64,000 nt of DNA from positions 1-64,000 of the forward strand of contig NZ_RBWU01000004.1 in the NCBI RefSeq assembly GCF_003634705.1. Reading direction: 5' to 3'. Position 1 is the stretch's first letter, and each line of letters begins with the position of its first letter. The DNA is from Actinomadura pelletieri DSM 43383 (GTDB lineage Bacteria > Actinomycetota > Actinomycetes > Streptosporangiales > Streptosporangiaceae). Under the pieces are notes generated by a model. The model was not told the DNA's origin, did no database searches, and saw only the letters and a list, made by a program, of their open reading frames with translations. A program made the translations under genes and the position numbers. This document shows positions 1 to 7,657 of the stretch, in pieces.

Positions 1-741
1 GACCACGTCGAAGCCCATGTCGGCGATCGCGGGCAGGCGTTTCATCGCGGTGCGGAAGGTCCCCGAGATCGGTCCGCGGCGGCCGAGGGGGTCGAGGATG
101 GCGCCTTCGGAGCGGGGGAAGAACTCGTACCACGCTCCGTACAGGGCGCGTTGGCGGTGCACGACCAGGGGGTACCAGTCGCTGACGGTCAACAACTCCC
201 GCAACGGATGACGCTCCAACACGTCCAGCACCTCGGGGTTCTCGGCCGCCGCGAGGCGTTCCAACGCGTCCTCGCGATCGTCGGTGAGAAGACGGGCGAG
301 CCGGTTGAGGACGCGCCGGTCCGTACCGCGCACCTCCCGCCCGGCACGCCGAAAGAGCAGTGATCCTTCGGTGAGCATGAGGTCGACGTCCTGACCGCGC
401 GGCACCTTGATCTGGGCGTCGTGCCACCAGTGCGCGATCGGATCACCCCACGCCTCCACCCGAAACGACCACGACCCCATCTCCGTCGGCGTCACCTGCG
501 CGGCCCACCGGTCGGTCCCCGGAGCCACCTCCCGCATCCGCCGCCCCGGCAACTCCTCACTCTCGGGCGTGCGCAACACCACCGCCGCGCCCAACCGCTC
601 GTGCCCCTCACGGAACACCGTCGCCGACACCTCGACCGTCTCACCCACCACCGCCTTGGCAGGCCACCGACCACACCCCACCACCGGCGCGACATCAATA
701 ATCGGAATGCGACCGAGCTCCGCCTCCAGCTTCACCTGCAT
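1..741 (-). CDS. glgE: GlgE, alpha-1,4-glucan:maltose-1-phosphate maltosyltransferase (N-terminal part)
   Basis: GlgE transfers maltose from maltose-1-phosphate to the non-reducing end of an alpha-1,4-glucan in the cytosol (trehalose-to-glucan route). About 247 N-terminal residues are visible and the gene runs off the window start. Seen: the N-terminal beta-sandwich signature GRIPIIDVAPVV and GETVEVSATVFREGHE, then EAWGDPIAHW, and the insertion region with SDWYPLVVHR and GAWYEFFPRS before the catalytic GH13 barrel begins (KRLPAIADMGFDVV). I chose the ATG at 741 (MQVKLEAELGRIPI) behind a GAG/GGGA-rich leader. In-frame ATGs at 807 and 864 would add 22 or 41 residues. The family assignment is firm; the start is not. 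Confidence 0.93.
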   Translation of the reverse strand, partial: MQVKLEAELGRIPIIDVAPVVGCGRWPAKAVVGETVEVSATVFREGHERLGAAVVLRTPESEELPGRRMREVAPGTDRWAAQVTPTEMGSWSFRVEAWGDPIAHWWHDAQIKVPRGQDVDLMLTEGSLLFRRAGREVRGTDRRVLNRLARLLTDDREDALERLAAAENPEVLDVLERHPLRELLTVSDWYPLVVHRQRALYGAWYEFFPRSEGAILDPLGRRGPISGTFRTAMKRLPAIADMGFDVV

Positions 742-882
742 GTGCCCGCTCCCGCTCGTCGGCGACGGACCCGCCTCCGGCGCGAGGCACGGGTCCCAGG
801 CATCCATGCCCCGTCCGCGCCGCCGCGTGATCAGCGCCGTCACAAGATCACGCAAAGAGATCATCTGCGGGTGGCGCGTCGT

Positions 883-1245
883 TCAGCGGTGCGCGGCGGC
901 CGCGAGCGCCTCGCGCGCGGTCGCCACGTCCGGCGCGATGGCGACCCGGCGCTGCAGTCCCGCCACGTCCGACACCTGGCGGACGATGCCGCGCGACGGC
1001 AGCACCACCCACATCGGCACGCCGAGTTCGGTGGCCCGCATCTGCGAACGCGTGATCACGTTCAGCCCGTTGGAGTCGCAGAAGGTGCACCCGGTGAGGT
1101 CGAGGATGAGGGCCGGTGTCCCGGAGTCGAGCAGGCGGACGGCCTGGTCGAGGATCGCGTCGCCGTTGCTCAGGTCGACCTCTTCGGGGAACGACAGCGT
1201 TCCGCAGGTCTCCGTGATCTCCACCCGCGCCACTCCGAGATCCAT
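883..1245 (-). CDS. STAS-domain protein (anti-sigma factor antagonist)
   Basis: Protein of 120 residues with the STAS fold of SpoIIAA/RsbV-type anti-anti-sigma factors, which bind anti-sigma kinases in the cytosol and are switched by serine phosphorylation. Seen: ALILDLTGCTFCDSNGLNVI, the strand-loop-helix carrying the phosphorylatable Asp-Ser (DSNGLN), and a C-terminal helix rich in Ala. I chose the ATG at 1245 (MDLGVARVEI); the open frame extends to 1347 but that extension has no family resemblance. It lies head to tail with glgE, 141 bases upstream of the glgE start. No partner kinase gene is in the window, so the sigma factor it controls cannot be named. Confidence 0.82.
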   Translation of the reverse strand: MDLGVARVEITETCGTLSFPEEVDLSNGDAILDQAVRLLDSGTPALILDLTGCTFCDSNGLNVITRSQMRATELGVPMWVVLPSRGIVRQVSDVAGLQRRVAIAPDVATAREALAAAAHR

Positions 1246-1428
1246 GGTTCGCCCCAAAATCGTGTCCCTCACCTGGATGACAATCGGGGGGTACCTCACT
1301 GCGACTGTAAGCTCCAGACCTGGACGGAACCTGCAAGAAAGGGTCAAGTTCCGGACGGTGATCGCCCATATCCCCGACGATCCCGTTCATCGTGGATTCA
1401 TCCCGGTTTGCCGCTTCTGGAGGCCCGC

Positions 1429-2112
1429 ATGCCCGCCCCGCTGAGCCTGGCCGCCGTCCAGCCGCCCTGCGTTCCGGGCCATGTCGAGGCGAACGTGGCC
1501 GCGCATGTCGAGACGATCCGTGCCGCCCAGGCCAGGGTGGTCGTGTTCCCCGAACTCTCCATCAGCGGATACCAGCTGGACGCCGAGGCGGTCGAGCCCT
1601 CCGACCCGCGCCTGTCGCCCCTGGTCGGCGCCTGTGCCGAGGCGGGCACCGTCGCCCTGGTGGGCGCCCCGGTCGGCGCGCACATCGCGATGCTCCGCGT
1701 CGACGGGGACGGCCTCACCGTCGCCTACCGCAAGATGTGGCTCAGCGGCAGGGAGGCCGAACGGTTCGAGCCCGGCCCGGGACCCGCCGTCGTCACCGTC
1801 GACGGCTGGCGCTTCGGCCTGGCCATCTGCAAGGACACCGGCGTCCCGCGACACCTCGCCGACACCGCGGCCCTCGGCATCGACGTCTACCTCGCCGGGG
1901 TGTGCGACACCGATCCGGCCGTCCCGGAGGAACGCGCCCACCGCGCCGCGACCGGCCACGGCGTCTGGGCGGCCTTCGCCGGTTTCGCGGGCCGGGCGGG
2001 CGACGGGTACGACCCGGCCGCCGGCCACTCCAGCATCCGGACCCCGGACGGGCTCGTCGTCGCCCGGGCGGGACCCGAACCCGGCGACCTCGCCCGGGCC
2101 ACCCTGGTCTGA
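1429..2112 (+). CDS. Carbon-nitrogen hydrolase (nitrilase superfamily)
   Basis: Cytosolic amidase/nitrilase-superfamily enzyme of 227 residues that would hydrolyse a non-peptide C-N bond through a Glu-Lys-Cys triad. All three residues are visible: Glu42 in VVVFPELSISGY, Lys102 in AYRKMWL and Cys134 in FGLAICKDTG. The ATG at 1429 follows CTGGAGGC at a suitable distance. The protein is slightly shorter than the usual 250-300 residues, mainly through a compact C-terminus. It stands alone, divergent from the STAS gene, with 183 bases between the two starts, so a shared promoter region is possible. Substrate unknown. Confidence 0.85.
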   Translation: MPAPLSLAAVQPPCVPGHVEANVAAHVETIRAAQARVVVFPELSISGYQLDAEAVEPSDPRLSPLVGACAEAGTVALVGAPVGAHIAMLRVDGDGLTVAYRKMWLSGREAERFEPGPGPAVVTVDGWRFGLAICKDTGVPRHLADTAALGIDVYLAGVCDTDPAVPEERAHRAATGHGVWAAFAGFAGRAGDGYDPAAGHSSIRTPDGLVVARAGPEPGDLARATLV

Positions 2113-2236
2113 CCGCACCCCGATATGACCGCATCGTCCCCCTTTGTTAATGCGTCCTGGACGCGGCTGCTAGGTTCGCGACCACGACGGGCGTTGGAAC
2201 GGGGACGAGGACGGGGATAAGGGCGGGGGAGGCGGC

Positions 2237-2512
2237 GTGAACACGGACCCGGTCGTCATCGACGGCGGTGATCGCTCCTGTGTACGGCTGCTGCTGGAGT
2301 TGCGCGGTCATATCGCCGGGCTCGCCCCGGGCACGGTCGTCCATCTGATCGCCTCCGACCCGGTGGCGCCCATCGACCTGCCCGCCTGGTGCCATCTGAC
2401 CGGTCACGTCTATCTCGGCCCCGTTCCCGGCGCCGAGCCCCCCACCTACGCCCTCCGGGTGGCGGCCGACGCCAATCCCACGTCCGCGGAGTCGCCCTGG
2501 CGTCCGCGCTGA
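2237..2512 (+). CDS. TusA-family sulfurtransferase-like protein
   Basis: Protein of 91 residues with the TusA (SirA/YeeD) two-layer alpha/beta fold. In the family the first Cys, in a Cys-Pro-x-Pro motif, carries a persulfide. Here Cys15 (DRSCVRLLLELR) is at the right place but is followed by Val-Arg rather than Pro-x-Pro. The second half (PGTVVHLIASDPVAPIDLPAWC) matches TusA well, including the usual second Cys near residue 55. The GTG start lies behind GGGGGAGGCG. It sits 42 bases before the LigD-type polymerase gene on the same strand. Sulfur relay is the family role; the altered motif makes the actual function uncertain. Confidence 0.75.
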   Translation: MNTDPVVIDGGDRSCVRLLLELRGHIAGLAPGTVVHLIASDPVAPIDLPAWCHLTGHVYLGPVPGAEPPTYALRVAADANPTSAESPWRPR

Positions 2513-2554
2513 CCGTGCCCCGGTTCTGACACCCCCGCGTGCGAAGCTGGGCGG

Positions 2555-3505
2555 GTGAGCGCTGAGGAGGAACGGGACGGGGTCCGGCTGACGAACCTCG
2601 ACCAGCCGCTGTTCGACGGGGCGGACGCGACCAAACGCGATCTGGTCGACTACCTGGACGCCGTCTCCGGACGCATCATCCCCCAACTCGCCGGGCGCCC
2701 GCTGTCGGTCAAGCGGGTGCTGCGCGGCCAGAAGCCGTTCATGCAGAAGAACGTGCCGAAGTACACGCCGCCGTGGGTGCGGACGGTGGCGGTGTGGGCG
2801 GAGACGTCCCGGCGCGAGGTCTCCTACGCGCTGTGCGACGACCGCCGCACGCTGCTGTGGTTCGCGAACCAGCGCGCCGTCGAGTACCACCCGCCTCTCG
2901 TCCGCGCGGACGCCGCGGACCGGCCGACCCATCTCGTCATCGACCTCGACCCGCCCGAGTCGGGGGAGTTCGACGCCGTCGTCCGCGCCGCCCGTCTCGT
3001 GCGCGGCGCGTTGGACGACTCCAGGCTGCGCGGCGCGGTCAAGACCAGCGGCGCGAAGGGCGTCCACGTGTTCGTGCCGGTGGAGGGGCATGGCGCCGCG
3101 GACGTCGCCGCCGCGACCAGGGCGCTCGCCGCCCGTGCCGAGCGCCTCGATCCCGCGCTCGCCACCACGGCGTTCATCCGGGAGGACCGCGCCGGGAAGG
3201 TGTTCCTCGACTCGACCCGCGCCGCCGGCGCCACCGTCGTCGCCGCCTACAGCCCCCGCATCCGGCCGGGCACGCCGGTCTCGTTCCCCGTTCCCTGGGA
3301 CGGGCTGGACGGCGTCGCGCCGGGCGACTTCACCGTCCGGACCGCCGTCCGGCTGCTGGGCGACCGTGACCCGTGGGCGGAGCTGATGCCGCCGCCGCAG
3401 CGGCTCCCCGACGACCTGGTCGCCGAGGGGCACACCATCCCGATCGCCCGGGTCGCGGCCATGCACGAGGGCAAACGCCGGGCCCGCGCCCGCCGCAACG
3501 AGTGA
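2555..3505 (+). CDS. Stand-alone LigD polymerase domain (primase-polymerase)
   Basis: Archaeo-eukaryotic-primase-type polymerase of 316 residues, equivalent to the PolDom of LigD. These enzymes add ribo- or deoxyribonucleotides at double-strand breaks during non-homologous end joining. Seen: RLTNLDQPLF at the start, KRDLVDYLDAV, RPLSVKRVLRG, QKNVPKYTPPW, the metal-binding acidic pair in VIDLDPPE (residues 128-135), and KTSGAKGVHVFVP, the conserved basic loop. There is no ligase or nuclease domain and no Ku gene in the window, as in other actinobacteria with separated LigD domains. The GTG start is the first in frame. Confidence 0.9.
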   Translation: MSAEEERDGVRLTNLDQPLFDGADATKRDLVDYLDAVSGRIIPQLAGRPLSVKRVLRGQKPFMQKNVPKYTPPWVRTVAVWAETSRREVSYALCDDRRTLLWFANQRAVEYHPPLVRADAADRPTHLVIDLDPPESGEFDAVVRAARLVRGALDDSRLRGAVKTSGAKGVHVFVPVEGHGAADVAAATRALAARAERLDPALATTAFIREDRAGKVFLDSTRAAGATVVAAYSPRIRPGTPVSFPVPWDGLDGVAPGDFTVRTAVRLLGDRDPWAELMPPPQRLPDDLVAEGHTIPIARVAAMHEGKRRARARRNE

Positions 3506-3537
3506 ACCCCGCGCGCCCCGTCCCCCTGGAAGGAGCG

Positions 3538-3573
3538 ATGAGTTTCCCGGACGCGTGTGGTCTGCCCTACTGA
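3538..3573 (+). CDS. Possible 11-codon leader ORF (MSFPDACGLPY)
   Basis: A minimal open frame with a near-perfect ribosome site (AAGGAG, 2-3 bases before the ATG window centre) and a stop 24 bases before the glyoxalase-like gene. Its 3' half lies in one arm of an 8-bp perfect inverted repeat. It could be a translated leader that affects the hairpin. It could equally be chance, because no conserved leader family is recognised. Confidence 0.3.
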   Translation: MSFPDACGLPY

Positions 3574-3583
3574 GCGACCACAC
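3555..3583 (+). promoter_or_regulatory. 8-bp inverted repeat upstream of the PhnB-like gene
   Basis: GTGTGGTC (3555-3562) pairs perfectly with GACCACAC (3576-3583) across a 13-base loop, immediately before the ribosome site of the gene at 3598. It could be a DNA operator or an RNA hairpin. There is no U-tract, so it is unlikely to be a terminator. Confidence 0.4.
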
Positions 3584-3597
3584 AGGGGGGATATCTC

Positions 3598-4080
3598 ATG
3601 GATACCAAGCGTCTGACCACGTGCCTGTGGTTCGACGGGCAGGCCGAGGAGGCGGCGAACCACTACGTCTCCATCTTCAAGGACTCCAGGCTCGGCGACG
3701 TCCACCGCGTCGGCGAGGGCGGACCGGGCGAGCCCGGCACCGTGCTGACCGCCGAGTTCGAGATCAAGGGTCAGCAGTTCGTCGCCCTCAACGGCGGGCC
3801 CGAGTTCACGTTCAACGAGTCCGTCTCGTTCCAGGTCCACTGCGCCGACCAGGACGAGGTGGACTACTACTGGGACCGGCTCACCGAGGGCGGCGAGGAA
3901 TCCATGTGCGGCTGGCTGAAGGACAGGTTCGGCGTGTCGTGGCAGGTCATTCCGACCGTGCTGTACGAGCTGATCGGCGACCCCGACCCCGAGAAGGCGG
4001 CGCGCGCGACGAAGGCGATGCTCGCCACCCGGGGCAAGCTCGACATCGCCGAACTTCGCAGGGCCCACGCGGGCGCCTGA
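3598..4080 (+). CDS. PhnB-like VOC-superfamily protein (3-demethylubiquinone-9 3-methyltransferase-domain family)
   Basis: Cytosolic 160-residue protein of the vicinal-oxygen-chelate fold. Typical PhnB/YjdN features are visible: LTTCLWFDGQAEEAANHYVSIF at the start, FVALNGGPEFTFNESVSF in the middle and WLKDRFGVSWQVIP near the end. The family name reflects a historical annotation; a methyltransferase activity is not implied. The start ATG at 3598 follows GGGGGGATATCTC. It is monocistronic, ending at a strong convergent terminator shared with uppP. Confidence 0.85.
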   Translation: MDTKRLTTCLWFDGQAEEAANHYVSIFKDSRLGDVHRVGEGGPGEPGTVLTAEFEIKGQQFVALNGGPEFTFNESVSFQVHCADQDEVDYYWDRLTEGGEESMCGWLKDRFGVSWQVIPTVLYELIGDPDPEKAARATKAMLATRGKLDIAELRRAHAGA

Positions 4081-4104
4081 CACCCGGACGCGAAGTCCGT
4101 CCAC

Positions 4105-4131
4105 GAGCCCCCGTGACCGCCGCGGGGGCTC
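4105..4131. terminator. Convergent hairpin between PhnB-like gene and uppP
   Basis: GAGCCCCCG (4105-4113) and CGGGGGCTC (4123-4131) form a perfect 9-bp stem with a 9-base loop, between two convergent genes. There is no long U-run, as is common in high-GC actinomycetes. Confidence 0.65.
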
Positions 4132-4966
4132 AGGCGTTCAACTCGCCCGCGCCGAGCAGGCCGAACAGGAGCAGCCCGATCGCGACCCGGTAGATCACGA
4201 AGGACGTGAAGCTGTGCCGGGACACGAACCGCAGCAGCCAGGCGATGGACGCGTACGCGACGACGAACGACACGACGGCGCCGACCACCAGCGGCAGCGG
4301 GTCGGCTCCCGAGCCCAGCGCGCTGGGCAGCTCGTAGATCCCGGCGCCGGTCAGCGCGGGAATGCCCATGAAGAACGACAGCCGTGTCGCGGCGACCCGG
4401 TCCAGGCCGAGCAGCAGCCCGGTGGACATCGTCGCGCCGGACCGGGAGAAGCCGGGGAACAGCATGGCGAGGATCTGCGAGGAGCCGATCAGCATGGCGT
4501 CGGTGAGGGACGTGTCGTCCTCGCCGCGCTTGTGCTTGCCGTACCGGTCGGCGAGCCACATCACGACGCTGCCGCCGAGCAGCGACCCGGCGACCACCCA
4601 CAGCGACGCGAGCGGGCCGTGGATCAGGTCGTCCGCGGCGACGCCGACGGCGACGACGGGCAGCGTGGCGAAGATGACCCACCAGCCGAACTTGTAGTCG
4701 TGGTGGTACCGCTCGGACGGCTTGGCGATGCCGCGCCCCCACGCCTTCACGATGCGGACGATGTCGGCGAAGAAGTACACCAGGACCGCCGCGATCGCCC
4801 CGGCCTGGATGACGGCGGTGAACCCGACCACCGCGTCGTCCTCCACCGGGATGCCCATCAGGCCCTCGGCGATCTTGAGATGGCCGGTCGAGGACACCGG
4901 CAGGAACTCGGTCAGGCCCTCCACGATGCCGAGGACGATGGCCTGCCCGACGTTGATCACGCTCAA
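4130..4966 (-). CDS. uppP: Undecaprenyl-diphosphatase
   Basis: Integral membrane phosphatase that converts undecaprenyl diphosphate to the monophosphate, recycling the lipid carrier of peptidoglycan and giving bacitracin tolerance. Seen: the conserved EGLTEFLPVSSTGH near the N-terminus, the second motif PGFSRSGAT and a run of hydrophobic segments; 278 residues is the usual length. I chose the TTG at 4966 (SVINVGQAIVLG) because GAGGAAA lies about 11 bases upstream; a GTG at 4960 is the alternative. An in-frame extension to 5032 is not conserved in character. Monocistronic. Confidence 0.93.
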   Translation of the reverse strand: MSVINVGQAIVLGIVEGLTEFLPVSSTGHLKIAEGLMGIPVEDDAVVGFTAVIQAGAIAAVLVYFFADIVRIVKAWGRGIAKPSERYHHDYKFGWWVIFATLPVVAVGVAADDLIHGPLASLWVVAGSLLGGSVVMWLADRYGKHKRGEDDTSLTDAMLIGSSQILAMLFPGFSRSGATMSTGLLLGLDRVAATRLSFFMGIPALTGAGIYELPSALGSGADPLPLVVGAVVSFVVAYASIAWLLRFVSRHSFTSFVIYRVAIGLLLFGLLGAGELNA

Positions 4967-5166
4967 TGATCCGGTTTCCTCTCCCGACCTGCGGCTGTTC
5001 GCGGTGAGCCTACTAAGCGGCGCCGTGCACACTGCCGGATGAGCGAGAGAGCTTCACCGATCGTTAACCCGACCGATGATAACCGGACGTTCCCGGCCGT
5101 CCAGGAGGGTCGGACGGGGCCCGGACGCCCCGGTGACGGAAGGTTCCGAAAAAAGTCCGGCGGACG

Positions 5167-5194
5167 TGTCGATCCTCGGCGGGACCCGTTCGAC
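5167..5194 (+). promoter_or_regulatory. ECF42-type promoter (TGTCGA-N18-CGAC)
   Basis: TGTCGA at 5167-5172 and CGAC at 5191-5194, 18 bases apart and about 57 bases before the DGPF gene. ECF42 sigma factors of Streptomyces recognise TGTCGA in the -35 region and CG(A/T)C in the -10 region, and their main targets are the adjacent DGPF genes. The match here is seen directly; its use is inferred. Confidence 0.6.
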
Positions 5195-5250
5195 CTAGGG
5201 GTGAAAGGCTCCGAAGGAGGGGCCCGAACGAACCAGGGAGACGGAAGATC

Positions 5251-5670
5251 ATGAAGTACATGCTGATCATGCGCGCCACCGACGAGGCCTTCGCGGGTGC
5301 GGAGGACTTCGACTTCAACGAGATGCTGGAGACCGTCGGGAAGTTCAACGAGGAGATGATCCAGGCCGGGGTGCTGCTGGCCGCGGAGGGCTTGGCCGAC
5401 GCGTCCGAGGGCGTGGTCGTCGACTACTCCGTCGAGCCGCCGGTGGTCACCGACGGTCCGTACGGGGAGACGAAGGAGCTGTTCGGCGGGTTCTACATCC
5501 TCAACGTCGCGTCGAAGGAGGAGGCCGTCGAGTGGGCCAAGCGGGCGCCGATGGCCGGCCCCGGCTTCAAGACCGAGATCCGCCGGGTCACCACGATCGA
5601 CGAGTTCCCGCAGGACAACGAGTGGATCAAGAAGGAGCGGGAGTGGCGTGAGGCCACCGGCCAGCTCTGA
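5251..5670 (+). CDS. DGPF-domain (YCII-related) protein
   Basis: Small cytosolic protein of 139 residues with the dimeric alpha/beta fold of YCII. The eponymous motif is visible as TDGPYGETKELFGGFY. It starts MKYMLIMRATDE behind a GGAGAC ribosome site. The downstream ECF sigma gene starts 13 bases after its stop, so the two are co-transcribed. Genes of this type are the standard partners and targets of ECF42 sigma factors; their biochemical role is not known. Confidence 0.88.
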   Translation: MKYMLIMRATDEAFAGAEDFDFNEMLETVGKFNEEMIQAGVLLAAEGLADASEGVVVDYSVEPPVVTDGPYGETKELFGGFYILNVASKEEAVEWAKRAPMAGPGFKTEIRRVTTIDEFPQDNEWIKKEREWREATGQL

Positions 5671-5683
5671 GCGGAGCGGGGGG

Positions 5684-6970
5684 ATGACCGACCCGACGGG
5701 CCGTGAGGCCGTCGCCGCCGTCTGGCGGATCGAGTCCGCCCGGATCGTCGGCGCGCTCGCCCGGTACACCGGCGACTTCGCGATGGCCGAGGACCTCGCC
5801 CAGGAGGCCCTGGCCGAGGCGCTGGTGACCTGGCCACGCGACGGTGTGCCCCGCAGCCCCGCGGGATGGCTGCTCACCGTCGGCCGCCGCCGCGCGATCG
5901 ACGCGTTCCGCAGGCGTTCCGCCCTCGACGACAGGTACGCCGCCCTCGCCCACGACCTGGGCGAGGGCGGCGTCGCCGCCGGGAGTGCCCCGGCCGACCC
6001 GGCGCGCGAGGCCGACGACGTCCTGTGGGACCCGGACCAGATCGACGACGACGTGCTGGCGTTGATGTTCATCGCCTGCCACCCCGTCCTGTCGCGGGAG
6101 TCGCGGGTGGCGCTGACGCTGCGCGTCGTCGGCGGTCTGACCAGCGACGAGATCGCCAAGGCGGTGCTGGTGCCGACCGCCACCGTCCAGGCCCGCATCA
6201 CCCGCGCGAAGAAGACCCTCGCCGCGGCGCGGATCGCGTTCGAGGCGCCGCCCGCGCGGGAGCGGGCCGAGCGGCTCGGTTCGGTGCTCAGCGTGATCTA
6301 CCTGATCTTCACCGAGGGGTCGTCGGCGACGTCCGGTGACGCGCTGATCCGGCACGACCTCGCGGGGGAGGCGCAGCGCCTGGCCCGGGTGCTGAGCCGT
6401 CTCGTCCCGGACGAACCCGAGGCGTACGGCCTGCTGGCGCTGCTGGAGTTGACCGCGGCGCGCTTCCCGGCCCGCACCGGCCCGGACGGCGAACCCGTCC
6501 TGCTGGAGCAGCAGGACCGGCGCCGCTGGGACCGCGCCGCGATCCGCCGGGGACGGGCCGCCCTCGCCCGCGCCGAGCGGGTCGGACGGGGGCTCGGCTA
6601 CTACGGCCTGCAGGCCGCGATCGCCGAATGCCATGCCGTCGCGCCGTCCGTCGAGGCGACGAACTGGGAGCGCGTCATCGTGCTCTACGAGGCGCTCGGA
6701 CGGCTCGCGCCGTCCCCGGTCGTCGACCTCAACCGGGCCGTCGCGGTCTCCATGGCGCACGGACCGGCCAGGGCGCTGCCGATCGTCGACGGGCTGGTCG
6801 CCGCCAAGGCGCTGCCCCGGTCGCACCTGCTGCCGACCGTCCGCGGGGAGCTGCTCGTCCGCCTCGGACGCGCGGACGAGGCACGCCCCGAACTGGAGCG
6901 GGCCCTGCGACTGTGCGGCAACGAAGCGGAGCGGACCGTGCTGCGACGCAAGATCGCCGACCTGGGGTGA
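5684..6970 (+). CDS. ECF42-group RNA polymerase sigma factor with C-terminal TPR-like extension
   Basis: Sigma factor of 428 residues. Region 2 is seen in ARYTGDFAMAEDLAQEALAEA, and RRRAIDAFRRR marks the region 2.3-2.4 helices. Region 4 is the helix-turn-helix around LTSDEIAKAVLVPTATVQARI. The remaining 220 residues (including VIYLIFTEGSSAT and ERVIVLYEALG) form the helical TPR-like extension typical of ECF42, which replaces an anti-sigma factor as control element. The ATG at 5684 follows GGAGCGGGGG. No anti-sigma gene is nearby. The gene pairs with the DGPF gene and a matching promoter upstream, suggesting autoregulation. Confidence 0.92.
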   Translation: MTDPTGREAVAAVWRIESARIVGALARYTGDFAMAEDLAQEALAEALVTWPRDGVPRSPAGWLLTVGRRRAIDAFRRRSALDDRYAALAHDLGEGGVAAGSAPADPAREADDVLWDPDQIDDDVLALMFIACHPVLSRESRVALTLRVVGGLTSDEIAKAVLVPTATVQARITRAKKTLAAARIAFEAPPARERAERLGSVLSVIYLIFTEGSSATSGDALIRHDLAGEAQRLARVLSRLVPDEPEAYGLLALLELTAARFPARTGPDGEPVLLEQQDRRRWDRAAIRRGRAALARAERVGRGLGYYGLQAAIAECHAVAPSVEATNWERVIVLYEALGRLAPSPVVDLNRAVAVSMAHGPARALPIVDGLVAAKALPRSHLLPTVRGELLVRLGRADEARPELERALRLCGNEAERTVLRRKIADLG

Positions 6971-7015
6971 CCCGAGGGGTGTCGGGCCGGCGCCGTTTCC
7001 GGGCACGGACGGGTC

Positions 7016-7540
7016 ATGGAGCCGCTGCTGACCTTCGGACACGGCACCGCCGGGCGTGCGGAGCTGACCCGCCTCCTGCACGGCGCCGGCGTGCGGTCCG
7101 TGGTGGACGTGCGCACCGCGCCCGGAAGCCGCCGGAACCCCGACGTGCACCGCGACGCCCTGCGGGAATGGCTGCCGGCGGCGGACGTCGGCTACCGGTG
7201 GGAGCGACGGCTCGGCGGATTCCGCCGGGCCGCGCCCGACTCGCCCGACACCTTCTGGCGCAACGCGTCCTTCCGCGGCTACGCGGGACACACCTGGGAC
7301 CCCGACTTCGTGGCCGCGATGGACGAACTCCTGCGCGAGTCCGACCTGACCCGCACGGCGGTGATGTGCAGCGAGTCGGTGTGGTGGCGTTGCCACCGGC
7401 GGCTCGTCGCCGACTTCGCCGTGCTCGCGCGCGGGCGGACCGTCCTGCACCTCGCCCACGACGGTCGCCTCACCGAGCATCCGCCCACGTCCGGGGCGCG
7501 CGTCCGGCCGGACGGGCTGCTCGTCTACGACGGCGACTGA
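7016..7540 (+). CDS. DUF488-family protein
   Basis: Protein of 174 residues matching the DUF488 pattern: TFGHGT at the N-terminus, VVDVRTAPGSRRNPD, RLGGFR, and MCSESVWWRCHRRLVAD with the conserved Cys/His pair. The last resembles the family's characteristic C-x(n)-CHR motif. Function is unestablished in the family. It follows the sigma factor gene by 45 bases on the same strand but has its own likely start context, so operon membership is uncertain. Confidence 0.82.
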   Translation: MEPLLTFGHGTAGRAELTRLLHGAGVRSVVDVRTAPGSRRNPDVHRDALREWLPAADVGYRWERRLGGFRRAAPDSPDTFWRNASFRGYAGHTWDPDFVAAMDELLRESDLTRTAVMCSESVWWRCHRRLVADFAVLARGRTVLHLAHDGRLTEHPPTSGARVRPDGLLVYDGD

Positions 7541-7584
7541 CCGACGACCGACCGAGGACCGGCCGACGACCGACCGAGGACCGG
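7541..7584. repeat. 22-bp perfect direct repeat, two copies
   Basis: The 22-base unit at 7541-7562, beginning CCGACGACCGACC, is repeated exactly at 7563-7584 directly after the DUF488 stop. It is a short non-coding tandem duplication, possibly recent. Confidence 0.8.
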
Positions 7585-7657
7585 CACGTCCGGGGCGGTT
7601 GGTTTGCCGGGCGCGGCCGGGGGTACCCGGCGTGCGTCGGTGGGGGAGGGCGGGGCA

